From an uncultured beta proteobacterium (GTDB lineage: Bacteria; Pseudomonadota; Gammaproteobacteria; Burkholderiales; Burkholderiaceae), in NCBI GenBank assembly GCA_903875135.1, contig CAIQUZ010000114.1, positions 1 to 64,000 of the forward strand: 64,000 nucleotides of DNA, in the 5' to 3' direction. Under the pieces are notes generated by a model. The model was not told the origin of the DNA, did no database searches, and saw only the letters and a list, made by a program, of their open reading frames with translations. Each line of letters opens with the position of its first letter. Position 1 is the stretch's first letter. The position numbers and the translations under genes are program-made. Positions 8,048 through 16,930 of this stretch are shown one piece after another.

Positions 8048-8668
8048 ATGAAGCTGCGCACACCGGTCTTTTTTCTCATTTGTTTATTTTCTAACTTTTC
8101 TATGGCTATTGAAGAACCATCCTATACAGTGATTGATCAAGAAACCCCTTTTGAGATTCGGCAATACGAGCCGATGATGATTGCGGAGGTGATGGTGGAG
8201 GGAAGTAGAGATGAAGCATCCAATAAGGGATTTCGACTGATTGCGGATTTTATTTTTGGCAATAATGAAGCGAGTAATAAGGAATCGCAAAAGATTGCCA
8301 TGACAGCGCCAGTAACGATTGAACCACAAAAAATTGCGATGACCGTCCCAGTCACGATCGATCAAGCCTCTGATAAAGGATGGCGGGTACAGTTTGTGAT
8401 GCCCAAACAATACACCATGGACACCTTACCTAAACCTAAAAACCCACTAGTCAATATCAAAGAGTTACCAGGTAAGCGTTACGCTGTTATCAAGTTCTCT
8501 GGATTAAACAATCCTGAAAAAATAGAAAATAATACGAAGCTATTAAGAGATTGGGTGGATGTAAAGCATTTGCAAGGGCTTGGCCAACCCCAATTGGCAA
8601 GATATAACCCGCCATGGACTTTGCCACCTTGGCGCAGAAATGAAATCTTGATAGAGATTGTGCCCTAG
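8048..8668 (+). CDS. SOUL-family heme-binding protein, secreted
   Basis: A 206-residue protein with a signal peptide (MKLRTPVFFLICLFSNFSMA, cleavage after Ala20) and a SOUL/HBP domain: PSYTVIDQETPFEIRQYEP, GFRLIADFIFG, KIAMTAPVT, W-x-V-Q-F-V-M-P and P-G-x-x-Y-A-V-I-K-F-S-G. SOUL proteins bind heme or tetrapyrroles; the bacterial role is not settled. The segment QKIAMTAPVTI (81-91) is repeated almost exactly as QKIAMTVPVTI (94-104), a short tandem duplication in the loop before the central strand. AAGG precedes the ATG at 8048, and TATAAT at 8003-8008 may be the -10. The stop codon overlaps that of the convergent oxygenase gene through CTAG. Confidence 0.87.
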   Translation: MKLRTPVFFLICLFSNFSMAIEEPSYTVIDQETPFEIRQYEPMMIAEVMVEGSRDEASNKGFRLIADFIFGNNEASNKESQKIAMTAPVTIEPQKIAMTVPVTIDQASDKGWRVQFVMPKQYTMDTLPKPKNPLVNIKELPGKRYAVIKFSGLNNPEKIENNTKLLRDWVDVKHLQGLGQPQLARYNPPWTLPPWRRNEILIEIVP

Positions 8669-9555
8669 GAAAAAATTCCCATGCGTCGACGTGCATGCGT
8701 TGCCACACCATTCGTTAAAGCCCAACGAACTGGTTTAGCAATTAACTGAATCGATTGATTGAGTAACTTACGCTCTAGTGCTGATGGTGCAGGTCGTTTG
8801 ATAAGAGGGTAGGCCCACTCAGGTAAGTTATAAAAACCTGCTTTAATGATTAATCGATTTAAAATATACGTATTTGGCTCTGATGGGAAATTCTCTAGTA
8901 AATCAATCACCCATTTTGATCTATCGGAGTAATGTAATTCACTGAAATAGGACTGTATAGCAAGCTTCACTGAACTTGTCGACGTAGCAAAAGCATCATG
9001 TCCAAATGAGTCAAGAATAGAGCATCCAAGACCTTTAGAGATCTGACTCATTTCTAAAAAATATTGATCTTGATCTACCGCAGAAATATGCGGGTTTAAA
9101 TAAATTTGATGGGCATTTAAAAAACTCGATGCTTCTGTTAAGTGGACCCAGTAAAGCAGATGGGGGTCGCTCACCCAATATTCGGCGCCATCCGGTAAGG
9201 AGCCTTTTAATGAGTCATGGATCTTTTTAACACGCGCAATGGCTCTTGTCGCCATTTCCGTATTGCCATAGGTCGTCGCAGCGATGAAAGAAGCCGTGCG
9301 ACCAAGTCGACCTTTTAAATCTTCTCGAAACGACGAGTGGTCCCATACTCCAGCAAGTGCTGATGGGTGAAGTGCTTGCAAAATTAATGAGCTAATTCCA
9401 CCAATCATCATCGACATAAAGTCACCGTGAACGCGCCAAATGACGGAGTCTGGACCAAACAAACCTGGGTCACCAGCAGGGTAAAGGTATTCAGTCGGTG
9501 GTTTACCGCCACCAACGACGGATCTCACTTGTTGAATGATGAATTTTTTCAGCAC
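8665..9555 (-). CDS. MpaB/DUF2236-family oxygenase
   Basis: A 296-residue protein of the DUF2236 / oxygenase MpaB family, whose characterised members include the latex-clearing protein Lcp and fungal MpaB. Visible signatures are LFGPDSVIWRVHGD near the N-terminus, LQALHPSALAGVWDHS (candidate heme-proximal His), RLGRTASFIAATTYG and a later HLTEASSFLNAH. The family binds heme b; the substrate of this member is unknown. The GTG at 9555 is preferred to a TTG at 9561 because AGGAA is then seven bases upstream. It is convergent with the SOUL gene (four-base overlap) and lies downstream of the MHS symporter on the same strand, but an intrinsic terminator separates the two. Confidence 0.8.
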   Translation of the reverse strand: MLKKFIIQQVRSVVGGGKPPTEYLYPAGDPGLFGPDSVIWRVHGDFMSMMIGGISSLILQALHPSALAGVWDHSSFREDLKGRLGRTASFIAATTYGNTEMATRAIARVKKIHDSLKGSLPDGAEYWVSDPHLLYWVHLTEASSFLNAHQIYLNPHISAVDQDQYFLEMSQISKGLGCSILDSFGHDAFATSTSSVKLAIQSYFSELHYSDRSKWVIDLLENFPSEPNTYILNRLIIKAGFYNLPEWAYPLIKRPAPSALERKLLNQSIQLIAKPVRWALTNGVATHARRRMGIFS

Positions 9556-9615
9556 GCTCAAATTCCTATAAAAATCTATATTAATTGGGATTAGTTAAAA
9601 GCGCTTGTAACGCCC

Positions 9616-9645
9616 ATAAAAAAACCCGACCATAGGCCGGGTTTT
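9616..9645 (-). terminator. Intrinsic terminator of the MHS symporter gene
   Basis: On the minus strand an eight-base stem (AAAACCCG pairing with CGGGTTTT, extended by CC/GG across a small mismatch) is followed by a run of seven T. It lies 17 bases after the stop of the gene at 9663-11342. Confidence 0.88.
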
Positions 9646-9662
9646 GAGGGTGATTAAACTAT

Positions 9663-11342
9663 TTAGTCGTTAGCGTAGATATCTACATCTTTTGTTTCCT
9701 TGAGGAACAGGGATCCAATGACAAGTGTTGCTGCCGCAATCACGATTGGATACCATAGTCCGTAATAGATATTTCCATTTTGCGCCACAAGAGCAAAGGC
9801 AATGGTCGGTAATAAACCACCGAACCAGCCGTTACCGATATGGTATGGCAAAGACATGGAGGTATAACGAATCCGAGTCGGGAACATCTCAACTAGGTAA
9901 GCTGCGATAGGACCATATACCATCGTTACGTAGATGACCAAAATTGTCAGTAAAAGGATGATCATTGGGATATTCATAGCAGCTTTATCGGCAGTTTTTG
10001 GATAGCCTGCTTCGTCTAAAGCCGTACGAACTACTTTCTTGAACTCATCACCTTTTGCTTTTGCTTCATCACCACTCAAGCCTTTTGATGTATAGCCATC
10101 AATCTCAGTCTCACCAATTTTTATTTTAGCGACTGTACCAGGAGCGCCAGAAACTGTCGTATAACTAGCCGAGTTACCTGCCATGACTTGTTTAGCAATA
10201 TCACAAGAACTGGTGAACTTCGCTGTACCCGTTGGGTTGAACTGGAATGAGCACTCTGCAGGGTCAACAGTAATTGTCGCTGGCGACTTAGCCATCGCAA
10301 CTTCAAGAGCTGGGTTGGCATAGTGTGTCAAAGCATTGAAGATAGAAATTGGTGTATTTGGCAAATAAGTAATCACTGCTAGTAATAAACCTAACATAAT
10401 GACTACTTTACGACCAATCTTATCGGACAGTGAGCCAAAGAAGATAAATCCCGGTGTACCAATTAATAAAGCTGCAGCGATTAACAAGTTCGCTGTTTTG
10501 GGATCAACTTTGAGGACTTGAGTGATAAAAAACAGTGCATAAAATTGGCCTGTATACCAAACGACCGCCTGACCAGCAACTAAGCCAACTAAAGCCAAGA
10601 TCACAATTTTCAGATTCTTCCACTGGGCAAATGACTCACCTAAAGGAGATTTGGATAATTTTCCTTCAGATTTCATTTTTTGAAACGCTGGAGACTCTGC
10701 CATTTGAAGACGGATATACAACGAAACACCAAGCAGTAACACAGAAACAATAAAAGGAATTCTCCATCCCCATACTTCAAAATCTTTACCAGTAAGTTCT
10801 CTACAGGCCAAAATAACTAATAAGGATAAAAATAAGCCTAAAGTTGCCGTTGTTTGAATCCATGAAGTAAAGAAGCCACGACGATGCTGTGGAGCGTGCT
10901 CAGCAACATACGTTGCTGCGCCACCGTATTCACCACCAAGTGCTAGGCCTTGTAAGATTCGTAAGGCAATCAGGATCACAGGAGCCGCAACACCGATCGA
11001 TGCATAGTTCGGCAAAACACCCACTAAAAAAGTCGAGGCACCCATGATCACAATCGTGACTAAGAAGGTATATTTACGACCAATCAAATCACCTAAACGA
11101 CCAAACACGACTGCGCCAAATGGACGAACAATAAAGCCAGCGGCAAAAGCTAACAATGCAAAAATAAAAGCCGAGCCTGGATCTAGTTTAGTAAAGAATT
11201 GAGCCCCAATAATGGTGGCTAAAGAACCGTATAAATAAAAGTCGTACCATTCGAAGACGGTACCTAAAGACGATGCAAAGATGACTTTGCGTTCTTCAGC
11301 CGTCATTGGTGCAGATTTTTGTACTGTATTGGATGTAGCCAT
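9663..11342 (-). CDS. MFS transporter, metabolite:H+ symporter (MHS) type, with a large extracytoplasmic insertion
   Basis: A 559-residue inner-membrane symporter. Opening text ASSLGTVFEWYDFYLYG, motif A GRLGDLIGRK (81-90), GLALGGEYGGAATYVAEHAP and the second GSLSDKIGRK (303-312) place it in the MHS branch of the major facilitator superfamily, which takes up organic acids or compatible solutes. Typical members are about 430-450 residues. The excess is an insertion of about 115 residues between TM9 and TM10 (about 338-456), hydrophilic and with two cysteines (about 364 and 380), which should lie on the periplasmic side. The ATG at 11342 has GGGAG ten bases upstream. An inverted repeat at 11403-11423 may be its operator. 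Substrate unknown. Confidence 0.85.
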   Translation of the reverse strand: MATSNTVQKSAPMTAEERKVIFASSLGTVFEWYDFYLYGSLATIIGAQFFTKLDPGSAFIFALLAFAAGFIVRPFGAVVFGRLGDLIGRKYTFLVTIVIMGASTFLVGVLPNYASIGVAAPVILIALRILQGLALGGEYGGAATYVAEHAPQHRRGFFTSWIQTTATLGLFLSLLVILACRELTGKDFEVWGWRIPFIVSVLLLGVSLYIRLQMAESPAFQKMKSEGKLSKSPLGESFAQWKNLKIVILALVGLVAGQAVVWYTGQFYALFFITQVLKVDPKTANLLIAAALLIGTPGFIFFGSLSDKIGRKVVIMLGLLLAVITYLPNTPISIFNALTHYANPALEVAMAKSPATITVDPAECSFQFNPTGTAKFTSSCDIAKQVMAGNSASYTTVSGAPGTVAKIKIGETEIDGYTSKGLSGDEAKAKGDEFKKVVRTALDEAGYPKTADKAAMNIPMIILLLTILVIYVTMVYGPIAAYLVEMFPTRIRYTSMSLPYHIGNGWFGGLLPTIAFALVAQNGNIYYGLWYPIVIAAATLVIGSLFLKETKDVDIYAND

Positions 11343-11402
11343 AGTCAAATAACTCCCACATAATTTAATAAAAGTGATGCATTTTTGAAATGAAATCGTA
11401 AC

Positions 11403-11423
11403 AAGTGTGAATTATGCACACTT
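11403..11423. promoter_or_regulatory. Inverted repeat AAGTGTG-N7-CACACTT
   Basis: Two perfect seven-base arms around a seven-base centre, 61-81 bases upstream of the symporter start codon. The position suits an operator. The spacing is one base short of a CRP site (TGTG-N8-CACA), so the regulator is unknown. Confidence 0.4.
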
Positions 11424-11652
11424 ATCGCTTAAAAGCGGGAAGTCTTTAGGGTAATTCCTTAGAGTAAGTAGATGATTTTTTAAGCTTTTATTAACGCCAA
11501 AGGCAATCCTAAATCAACTTCATCCTTTTCTGACAGAAAATCCTTTTAAATATTACATATATTGGTTCTATAGTGAAGTCATCGCTTTTCATGAAAAAAA
11601 TCACAAAAGCGGTATAAATTGATCAAAAGTAAAAAAATAGTTGTAATAAGTA

Positions 11653-11668
11653 CTGTTTTTCTATACAG
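11653..11668. promoter_or_regulatory. LexA (SOS) box of recA
   Basis: CTGTTTTTCTATACAG fits the LexA consensus CTG-N10-CAG, extended by TA on each side. It lies 54 bases upstream of the chosen recA start, as expected for SOS control. Confidence 0.85.
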
Positions 11669-11722
11669 TATATTTGTATTCATAATTAACTTTATAAAGA
11701 AAAGATGATGATTGGAAAAAAG

Positions 11723-12844
11723 ATGGATGACAAGAAGTCAAAGGCGAGTGCTAATACAGTCCCTGGAAACTCTGCAAACTCAGAATTTTCTGGGTTAAGT
11801 AACGACAAGCAAAAAGCGCTAACGGCCGCTCTTGCTCAAATTGAAAAACAATTTGGTAAGGGATCCATTATGCGTCTTGGTGATGCTGAGATCGCACAGG
11901 ATATCCAAGTGGTATCGACTGGTTCTTTAGGGCTCGATATTGCACTTGGCGTAGGGGGACTCGCAAGAGGGCGAGTCATAGAAATTTATGGACCAGAATC
12001 TTCTGGTAAAACCACATTGACCTTACATGCTGTGGCAGAGATGCAAAAATTAGGTGGAACATGTGCCTTTATTGATGCTGAGCATGCCTTAGATGTTCAG
12101 TACGCCGCAAGGCTTGGCGTCGATGTCAATAATTTGCTAATTTCTCAACCGGACACGGGAGAACAGGCTCTAGAAATAGCTGACGCACTTGTGAGATCTG
12201 GTTCCATTGATTTAATCGTCATTGACTCAGTTGCAGCACTTGTACCCAGAGCTGAGATAGAGGGCGAGATGGGGGATTCTTTACCAGGTTTACAGGCACG
12301 CTTAATGAGTCAAGCTTTGCGTAAGCTGACCGGCACGATTAAACGGACGAATTCGATGATTATCTTTATTAATCAAATTCGGATGAAGATTGGTGTGATG
12401 TTTGGCTCCCCAGAAACTACAACCGGCGGTAATGCCCTTAAATTTTATGCTTCCATGCGATTGGATATTCGTCGGATTGGCAGTATCAAAAAAGGTGAGG
12501 ATAACGTTGGAAATGAGACTAGGGTAAAAGTTGTTAAAAACAAAGTGTCTCCCCCATTTAGAGAGGCTATTTTTGACATCATGTATGGTACCGGGATTTC
12601 GCGTGAGGGTGAAATCATTGACATGGGTGTAGAGGCAGACATAATTGAAAAGTCTGGAGCCTGGTACAGCTATAAAGGTGAGAAGATTGGACAGGGTAAA
12701 GATAATTCACGAGATTTTCTGAAAGCCAACCCCGAGTTAGCCAAAGAGTTAGAAGGGCTGATTCGTGCTAAGTTGGGCGTTAAAGGTTCAAAGGCAGTGA
12801 TATCTGGTAAGGAAGATGACGAAGTCGAGCCTCCAGAAGCTTGA
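11723..12844 (+). CDS. recA: Recombinase RecA
   Basis: DNA strand-exchange ATPase and LexA co-protease. Walker [10 protein letters not shown] spans residues 90-98, and the text [23 protein letters not shown], the L1/L2 region ([27 protein letters not shown] in parts) and [10 protein letters not shown] are typical. The ATG at 11723 (373 residues, MDDKKSK) is preferred over ATGs at 11705 and 11708 because GGAAAAAAG lies directly upstream and homologues in the family start at MDDKK. The N-terminal 25 residues before the conserved core are longer than in E. coli. A LexA box controls the gene. recX overlaps its last 29 bases. Confidence 0.97.
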   Translation: MDDKKSKASANTVPGNSANSEFSGLSNDKQKALTAALAQIEKQFGKGSIMRLGDAEIAQDIQVVSTGSLGLDIALGVGGLARGRVIEIYGPESSGKTTLTLHAVAEMQKLGGTCAFIDAEHALDVQYAARLGVDVNNLLISQPDTGEQALEIADALVRSGSIDLIVIDSVAALVPRAEIEGEMGDSLPGLQARLMSQALRKLTGTIKRTNSMIIFINQIRMKIGVMFGSPETTTGGNALKFYASMRLDIRRIGSIKKGEDNVGNETRVKVVKNKVSPPFREAIFDIMYGTGISREGEIIDMGVEADIIEKSGAWYSYKGEKIGQGKDNSRDFLKANPELAKELEGLIRAKLGVKGSKAVISGKEDDEVEPPEA

Positions 12845-13334
12845 AGATCAGTTAGAAGTCATTGAAACTGGTGGCCGACCTAAAAAGACAATGAGTCTTT
12901 TAGGTCGAGCGATCAGGTATCTTTCCTATCGTGAGCATAGTGAAGTTGAGATAAGAAGAAAACTGCAAGCTCATGCTGAGTCTGAGGCGGAGTTAGATTC
13001 CACAATTGCCAAACTCATAGAAAAAAACTTTCTGTCTAATGCGCGTTTTGTAGACAGCTTAGTTACACGTAAATCTAAAGGTTTAGGCGTAAATCGTATC
13101 GTCCAAGAGTTACGACAGCATCAAATTGACAAAACAATGATGACGAAGCATCTTCAGGGACTTCAACAATCCGAAGCCAAAAGAGCTTATGAGGTTTGGG
13201 AAAAAAAATTTGGAGAATTAGCCCAAGACCCTAGAGAATTAGCGAAACAAATACGATTTTTGGCGAGTAGAGGCTTTGAGCAAGACATTATTTATCGTAT
13301 AGTGCGAGGGAAAACCCTAGACGAGCCTCTTTGA
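12816..13334 (+). CDS. recX: RecA regulator RecX
   Basis: A 172-residue all-helical protein, in the usual RecX range. It has the tandem three-helix pattern with [19 protein letters not shown] (repeat 1), [28 protein letters not shown] in parts (repeat 2), and [16 protein letters not shown] (repeat 3). RecX inhibits RecA filament extension. The ATG at 12816 lies within recA and has AAGGAAG just upstream, giving a 29-base overlap; this suggests translational coupling and matched SOS induction. Confidence 0.92.
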   Translation: MTKSSLQKLEDQLEVIETGGRPKKTMSLLGRAIRYLSYREHSEVEIRRKLQAHAESEAELDSTIAKLIEKNFLSNARFVDSLVTRKSKGLGVNRIVQELRQHQIDKTMMTKHLQGLQQSEAKRAYEVWEKKFGELAQDPRELAKQIRFLASRGFEQDIIYRIVRGKTLDEPL

Positions 13335-13351
13335 AATGCTAGACTATAGCT

Positions 13352-13960
13352 ATGTCTGAAAATCTAAAAGATGCAATTTCTAACCGTCGGCTTGTCCATG
13401 AACGAAAAATCGAGTTAAAAGCGTTCCGACGGGATGATGATTTATGGGATATTGAGGCGGAGCTGTTAGATACAAAACCGCAAGACTTCCAGCTAGCGGC
13501 TGTTCATCGAAAAAAAAATGAACCCGTTCATCAAATGCAATTAAAAATAACCATTAATGAACAGATGGATATTATCCAAGCAAGTGCTAAATCCTATCAA
13601 GTTCCATATCCTGGCTTTTGTGAAAAGATTACCCCAGATTACTCTCAATTAGTCGGTTTAAATTTATTAAAAAATTTTAGAGAGGGTGTTAAAAGTCGAT
13701 TAGGCGGTTACTTGGGCTGCACTCACCTTTCGGAACTTACTAAGCTTCTTCCCACAGTCGCCACTCAAGGGTTTGCTGGGGAGATTTTTCCTGTTCAAAC
13801 GGCACTTGAAAATAATGGCCGCAATGAACCGAAGTTACCTTTCCATTTTAATGGTTGTCACGCACTCAGAACCGATGGAGAGGCAGTTAAAACCTACCAT
13901 CCAATCTGGTACGGGTACCCACTACAGGTTGGTGAATTTCTCTTTGATAAAAATAAATAA
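13352..13960 (+). CDS. DUF2889 family protein
   Basis: A 202-residue cytosolic protein of the DUF2889 family. It starts with a strand-rich segment (VHERKIELKAFRRDDDLWDIEAELLDTK in parts), followed by MQLKITINEQMDI, YPGFCEKITPDYSQLVGLNL and GCTHLSELTKLLPTVA, with conserved Cys in PGFC, GCTH and NGCHAL. Function is unknown; the Cys/His pattern could bind metal. It lies 17 bases after recX and before sucC, the position it holds in related Burkholderiaceae. Confidence 0.82.
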   Translation: MSENLKDAISNRRLVHERKIELKAFRRDDDLWDIEAELLDTKPQDFQLAAVHRKKNEPVHQMQLKITINEQMDIIQASAKSYQVPYPGFCEKITPDYSQLVGLNLLKNFREGVKSRLGGYLGCTHLSELTKLLPTVATQGFAGEIFPVQTALENNGRNEPKLPFHFNGCHALRTDGEAVKTYHPIWYGYPLQVGEFLFDKNK

Positions 13961-14034
13961 AGTGCAAGAAATCATTCAATCATGTTTCATCGTTATTATT
14001 GATAAAAATATATATTTAACTTAAGGAATCAAAT

Positions 14035-15195
14035 ATGAAAATCCACGAATATCAAGGTAAAGAATTACTGCGTCAATTTAATGTACCGGTACCCAATGGT
14101 ATACCGGCATTTAGCGTTGATGAGGCTGTCAAAGCAGCCGAAAAACTGGGTGGCCCGGTATGGGTCGTTAAAGCACAAATACATGCGGGTGGCCGTGGTA
14201 AAGGTGGTGGAGTGAAGGTTGCTAAATCACTTGAAGAAGTAAGAACTTATGCAACCAACATTTTAGGCATGCAATTAAAAACCCATCAAACTGGCCCAGA
14301 GGGACAATTAGTTCGTCGTTTATTGGTCGAAGATGGTGCTGATATTAAAAAAGAGTACTACGTTGGCCTGTTAACAGATCGCGCCACTCAATCCGTGGTG
14401 ATTATGGCATCTAGCGAAGGTGGTATGGATATTGAGGAAGTTGCGGTGCATACTCCTGAAAAAATTATTAAAGAATTTATTAATCCATTACATGGCGTTA
14501 CAGATACTCAAGCTAACAACCTTGTAAAGGGTATTGGAGTACCAGAGGCGTCACAAGCGCAAGCAAAACAAGTGATTACGAATTTATATAAGACGTATAT
14601 GGATACAGATGCATCACTGGTAGAAATTAATCCGCTCATTTTAGAAGGCAACGGCAATATCAAGGCCTTGGATGCAAAGTTCAATTTCGATCCTAATGCA
14701 TTATTTAGACATCCGGAAATAGTGGCTTATCGTGATGAAGCTGAAGAAGATCCTGCGGAAATTGAAGCTTCAAAATTTGATTTGGCTTATATCTCTCTCG
14801 ATGGCAACATTGGCTGTTTAGTGAATGGTGCGGGTTTAGCGATGGCAACGATGGACACTATCAAATTGTTTGGTGGTGAGCCTGCCAACTTCCTTGACGT
14901 TGGAGGGGGTGCAACAGCGGAGAAGGTGACAGAAGCTTTTAAAATCATGCTAAAAAACAAGCACGTGAAAGCCATTTTGGTCAATATTTTTGGTGGGATT
15001 ATGCGTTGCGATGTGATTGCTGATGGCGTCATTCAAGCTTGTAAGGCGGTCAATTTATCAGTTCCTTTGGTGGTTCGCATGAAGGGGACGAATGAAGATC
15101 TTGGCAAAAAGATGTTAGCCGAATCGGGATTACCCATCATTAGTGCCGACACGATGGCCGAAGCTGCAACCAAAGTGGTTGCTTCAGTTCAATAA
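14035..15195 (+). CDS. sucC: Succinyl-CoA synthetase beta subunit
   Basis: TCA-cycle enzyme converting succinyl-CoA, NDP and phosphate to succinate, CoA and NTP. The 386 residues match the bacterial beta subunit. An N-terminal ATP-grasp fold opens [12 protein letters not shown] and has the [10 protein letters not shown] nucleotide loop at 51-60. LVEINPLIL and the CoA-ligase domain with GGGATAEKV and [13 protein letters not shown] follow. AAGGAAT precedes the ATG. sucD follows after 17 bases and a shared terminator ends the pair. Confidence 0.97.
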   Translation: MKIHEYQGKELLRQFNVPVPNGIPAFSVDEAVKAAEKLGGPVWVVKAQIHAGGRGKGGGVKVAKSLEEVRTYATNILGMQLKTHQTGPEGQLVRRLLVEDGADIKKEYYVGLLTDRATQSVVIMASSEGGMDIEEVAVHTPEKIIKEFINPLHGVTDTQANNLVKGIGVPEASQAQAKQVITNLYKTYMDTDASLVEINPLILEGNGNIKALDAKFNFDPNALFRHPEIVAYRDEAEEDPAEIEASKFDLAYISLDGNIGCLVNGAGLAMATMDTIKLFGGEPANFLDVGGGATAEKVTEAFKIMLKNKHVKAILVNIFGGIMRCDVIADGVIQACKAVNLSVPLVVRMKGTNEDLGKKMLAESGLPIISADTMAEAATKVVASVQ

Positions 15196-15212
15196 ATTTT
15201 AGAGGAATATAC

Positions 15213-16106
15213 ATGTCTATTTTGATTAATAAAAATACCCGCGTCATCACACAAGGGATCACGGGTAAAACAGGTCAGTTCCACACAGAAAAATGCCAAG
15301 AGTATGCTAATGGTAAAGAGTGCTTTGTGGCGGGAGTCAATCCTAAAAAAGCGGGTGAGCAAATTTTTGGGATTCCCATTTTTGGTACCGTAAAAGAAGC
15401 GGCAAAAGAAACTGGTGCAACAGTGTCCGTCATTTATGTACCTCCAGCAGGGGCAGCTGCAGCAATATGGGAAGCTGTCGAGGCCGATTTAGACTTAGCC
15501 ATTTGTATTACAGAAGGTATTCCCGTTAAGGATATGTTGGAAGTGCGTAATCGTATGAAAGCAAAAGAAGCTCAAGGCGGTAAGAGAACCATGTTACTCG
15601 GACCTAATTGTCCAGGCCTCATTACACCTGAAGAGATCAAGATTGGTATCATGCCAGGCCATATTCACCGTAAGGGTCGGATTGGTGTGGTTAGTCGTTC
15701 AGGGACTTTAACCTATGAAGCTGTGGCACAATTAACAGAAATTGGATTAGGTCAGTCTTCTGCTGTGGGTATTGGCGGTGACCCAATTAATGGCTTAAAG
15801 CATATTGAAATTATGCAATTATTTAATGATGATCCTGAGACGGATGCAGTCATTATGATTGGTGAAATTGGCGGGCCAGATGAAGTAGACGCGGCACGTT
15901 GGTGTAAAGCAAACATGAAAAAGCCGATAGTTGGATTCATTGCAGGTGTAACGGCACCCGCAGGAAAAAGAATGGGACATGCCGGGGCATTAATTTCTGG
16001 AGGAGCAGATACTGCAGATGCAAAATTAGCGATTATGGAAGAGTGCGGGTTTACAGTAACGCGCAATCCATCAGAAATGGCTAAACTACTCAAAGCACTG
16101 CTTTAA
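15213..16106 (+). CDS. sucD: Succinyl-CoA synthetase alpha subunit
   Basis: Partner of SucC, 297 residues. The N-terminal CoA-binding Rossmann domain starts MSILINKNTRVITQGITGKTG. The GPNCPG loop is at 130-135. The catalytic phospho-histidine is His256 in KRMGHAGALISGG. It carries the phosphoenzyme intermediate of the reaction. GAGGAA lies before the ATG and an intrinsic terminator 16 bases after the stop. Confidence 0.97.
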   Translation: MSILINKNTRVITQGITGKTGQFHTEKCQEYANGKECFVAGVNPKKAGEQIFGIPIFGTVKEAAKETGATVSVIYVPPAGAAAAIWEAVEADLDLAICITEGIPVKDMLEVRNRMKAKEAQGGKRTMLLGPNCPGLITPEEIKIGIMPGHIHRKGRIGVVSRSGTLTYEAVAQLTEIGLGQSSAVGIGGDPINGLKHIEIMQLFNDDPETDAVIMIGEIGGPDEVDAARWCKANMKKPIVGFIAGVTAPAGKRMGHAGALISGGADTADAKLAIMEECGFTVTRNPSEMAKLLKALL

Positions 16107-16122
16107 TCGAGCGTCAATGAAG

Positions 16123-16144
16123 AAAGGGGGTAACCCCTTTTTTT
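16123..16144 (+). terminator. Intrinsic terminator of sucCD
   Basis: AAAGGGG and CCCCTTT form a seven-base stem with a four-base loop (GTAA), followed directly by further T to make a run of seven. It sits just after the sucD stop. Confidence 0.92.
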
Positions 16145-16212
16145 ATGAATATAAAAATCATCTAAAATAAGAAAACATTGATTTAATATATTAAAAAAAC
16201 TAAAGGAAAGAT

Positions 16213-16911
16213 ATGGATTTCTCATCCAGTGCTGTATGGGTTGCATTAGCCTACATTATTTTTACAAATATTTTACTTTCCGGGGATAATGCGGTGGTTA
16301 TAGCAATGGCCTCAAGAAACCTTCCTAAAGAACATCAAAGTAAGGCGATTTTTTGGGGGAGTGCTGCTGCAATCTTGTTAAGAATCTTTCTCACATTAGT
16401 TGCCGTAGAGTTATTAGGCCTGCCTTATTTAAAAATGATTGGAGCCGTCCTACTCGTCTATATTGGCGTTCAGTTGATGGCTGATAGTGATGATGATAAT
16501 GATATGCAAGCATCATCAAGTTTGTTTACTGCTATTCGTACCATTTTAATCGCCGATATCGTTATGAGCTTAGACAATGTAGTTGCCGTAGCAGCTGCGG
16601 CAGACCGGGCACCTCCAGAAATGCGCATACCGCTCATCTTAATTGGTCTTGCAATGAGCATACCGTTGATTATTTTTGGTAGCACGATGCTATTAAAGGT
16701 GATGGAAAAATACCCTGTCATTATTACGCTTGGTGCAGCACTTTTAGGTTATTTAGCTGGAGAGATGTTTGCTTCCGACCCAGCGATCCATGAAACTTTA
16801 AAAGGCTTTTTAGGTGAGCCGAACGTTCCCTTCCAAATACTCGGAATACTTTTAGTGGTTGTGATGGGTTTGTGGATGAAAAAAGGATCTCATTCAAAAC
16901 AAGAGACTTGA
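16213..16911 (+). CDS. TerC family integral membrane protein
   Basis: A 232-residue inner-membrane protein with about seven hydrophobic segments. It carries the two acidic TerC motifs: NILLSGDNAVVIAMA near residue 20 and IVMSLDNVVAVAAAAD near residue 120. An acidic loop, DSDDDND, lies between. TerC/YkoY/MX proteins export Mn2+ or support metal loading of secreted enzymes, and the paired D-N motifs are the likely metal site. AAAGGAAAG precedes the ATG. Only about 70 bases separate it from the sucD terminator, too few for a Mn riboswitch of the yybP-ykoY type. Confidence 0.88.
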   Translation: MDFSSSAVWVALAYIIFTNILLSGDNAVVIAMASRNLPKEHQSKAIFWGSAAAILLRIFLTLVAVELLGLPYLKMIGAVLLVYIGVQLMADSDDDNDMQASSSLFTAIRTILIADIVMSLDNVVAVAAAADRAPPEMRIPLILIGLAMSIPLIIFGSTMLLKVMEKYPVIITLGAALLGYLAGEMFASDPAIHETLKGFLGEPNVPFQILGILLVVVMGLWMKKGSHSKQET

Positions 16912-16930
16912 ACTACATAATCTAGATTAT

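Larger units (their letters stand above)
11343..11722. other. Divergent regulatory region between the MHS symporter and recA
   Basis: About 380 bases without a credible gene. It carries an inverted repeat nearer the symporter (11403-11423) and a LexA box nearer recA (11653-11668). The remainder is AT-rich with no further structure that I can support. Confidence 0.7.

Noticed and set aside
11403-11423. CRP site upstream of the MHS symporter
   Set aside because: TGTG and CACA are seven bases apart, whereas CRP needs eight; kept only as an unassigned inverted repeat.
16145-16212. Manganese riboswitch (yybP-ykoY) before the TerC gene
   Set aside because: Only about 70 bases lie between the sucCD terminator and the start codon, and no paired structure is visible.
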